Below the pieces are notes generated by a model. The model was not told the DNA's origin, searched no databases, and worked only from the letters and a program-made list of their open reading frames with translations. A program made the translations under genes and the position numbers. Shown piece after piece: positions 6,544 through 6,678 of a stretch of 6,678 nucleotides of DNA (position 1 is the stretch's first letter; every line of letters starts with the position of its first letter). Source of the stretch: Tenericutes bacterium 4572_104 (GTDB lineage Bacteria; Bacillota_I; Bacilli_A; Izemoplasmatales; UBA5603); NCBI GenBank assembly GCA_002084435.1, contig NBLG01000027.1, positions 1 to 6,678 of the forward strand, written 5' to 3'.

Positions 6544-6678
6544 TTATCGATTATATTTTTTAAATGTTTCATAAGTTGTTTCAATCATTTTAACACTTTT
6601 ATCAATATCGATATATGAACAGTTTGTAAATAAGGCATCGACCACGCAGAGCTGTGATATTCTAGAAGTCATTGCGGC
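6544..6678 (-). CDS. RpiR-family (MurR-like) transcriptional regulator, C-terminal fragment
   Basis: The frame is open from the right edge to a TAA at 6544-6546, giving the last 44 residues of a longer protein. The stretch MTSRISQLCVVDALF is the characteristic end of the SIS (sugar isomerase) domain in RpiR/MurR/HexR-type regulators, which bind a phosphosugar there and DNA through an N-terminal helix-turn-helix lying outside the window. A short, charged helical tail follows (about KSVKMIETTYETFKKYNR). It lies upstream of anmK on the same strand, is separated from it by a terminator and a promoter, and so probably controls the operon without being in its main transcript. By analogy with MurR, MurNAc-6-P or GlcNAc-6-P is a likely effector. 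A sugar isomerase with an SIS domain is a less likely alternative, since the SRI-QL signature is typical of the regulators. Confidence 0.8.
   Translation of the reverse strand, partial: AAMTSRISQLCVVDALFTNCSYIDIDKSVKMIETTYETFKKYNR

Noticed and set aside
1..6678. Plus-strand genes, tRNA or rRNA genes, CRISPR repeats or insertion sequence ends
   Set aside because: No long plus-strand frame with a ribosome site, no cloverleaf-like segment, no regularly spaced repeats and no transposase or terminal inverted repeats were seen; the minus-strand genes fill almost all the space.

Overview
The window is AT-rich (by eye roughly 30% GC) and every gene found lies on the minus strand, so transcription runs from the right edge to the left edge. 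Reading frames use the standard code: Trp is TGG throughout and TGA acts as a stop. The gene families, strong AGGAGG-type ribosome sites and codon use suggest a low-GC Firmicutes/Tenericutes-type bacterium (for example the Erysipelotrichales, Haloplasmatales or Izemoplasmatales). That placement is an inference from composition and gene content only.

Layout in transcription order: (1) the last 44 codons of an RpiR-family (MurR-like, SIS-domain) regulator at the right edge, 6544-6678; (2) a 143-bp intergenic region, 6401-6543, with an A/T-rich hairpin terminator and then a near-consensus promoter (TTGATA, 16 bp, TATAAT) whose spacer is filled by a perfect 19-bp palindrome, a likely repressor operator; (3) anmK, anhydro-N-acetylmuramic acid kinase, 5246-6400; (4) a BadF/BcrA-type N-acetylhexosamine kinase, 4261-5241; (5) a family 4 NAD/metal-dependent 6-phospho-glycosidase, 2948-4264; (6) a cytoplasmic GHL10-type glycoside hydrolase, 1746-2948; (7) a secreted GHL10 paralogue with C-terminal beta-sandwich modules, running off the left edge, 1-1743. 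Genes 3-7 are separated by 4 nt or less or overlap by 1 or 4 nt, and each has its own Shine-Dalgarno site, so they form one tightly coupled operon.

The most sensible reading is an inducible cluster for salvage of peptidoglycan amino sugars. The secreted GHL10 enzyme would cut wall glycan outside the cell, and the cytoplasmic hydrolases and two kinases would turn the imported fragments into GlcNAc-6-P and MurNAc-6-P. AnmK anchors this assignment, since its family is specific for 1,6-anhydroMurNAc, the product of lytic transglycosylases. The pairing of AnmK with a GlcNAc-type kinase and a GH4 phospho-glycosidase, with no NagZ or MurQ in view, suggests a route in which the disaccharide is phosphorylated before it is split. 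This is a hypothesis. No transporter, MurNAc-6-P etherase or mobile element is visible in the window.
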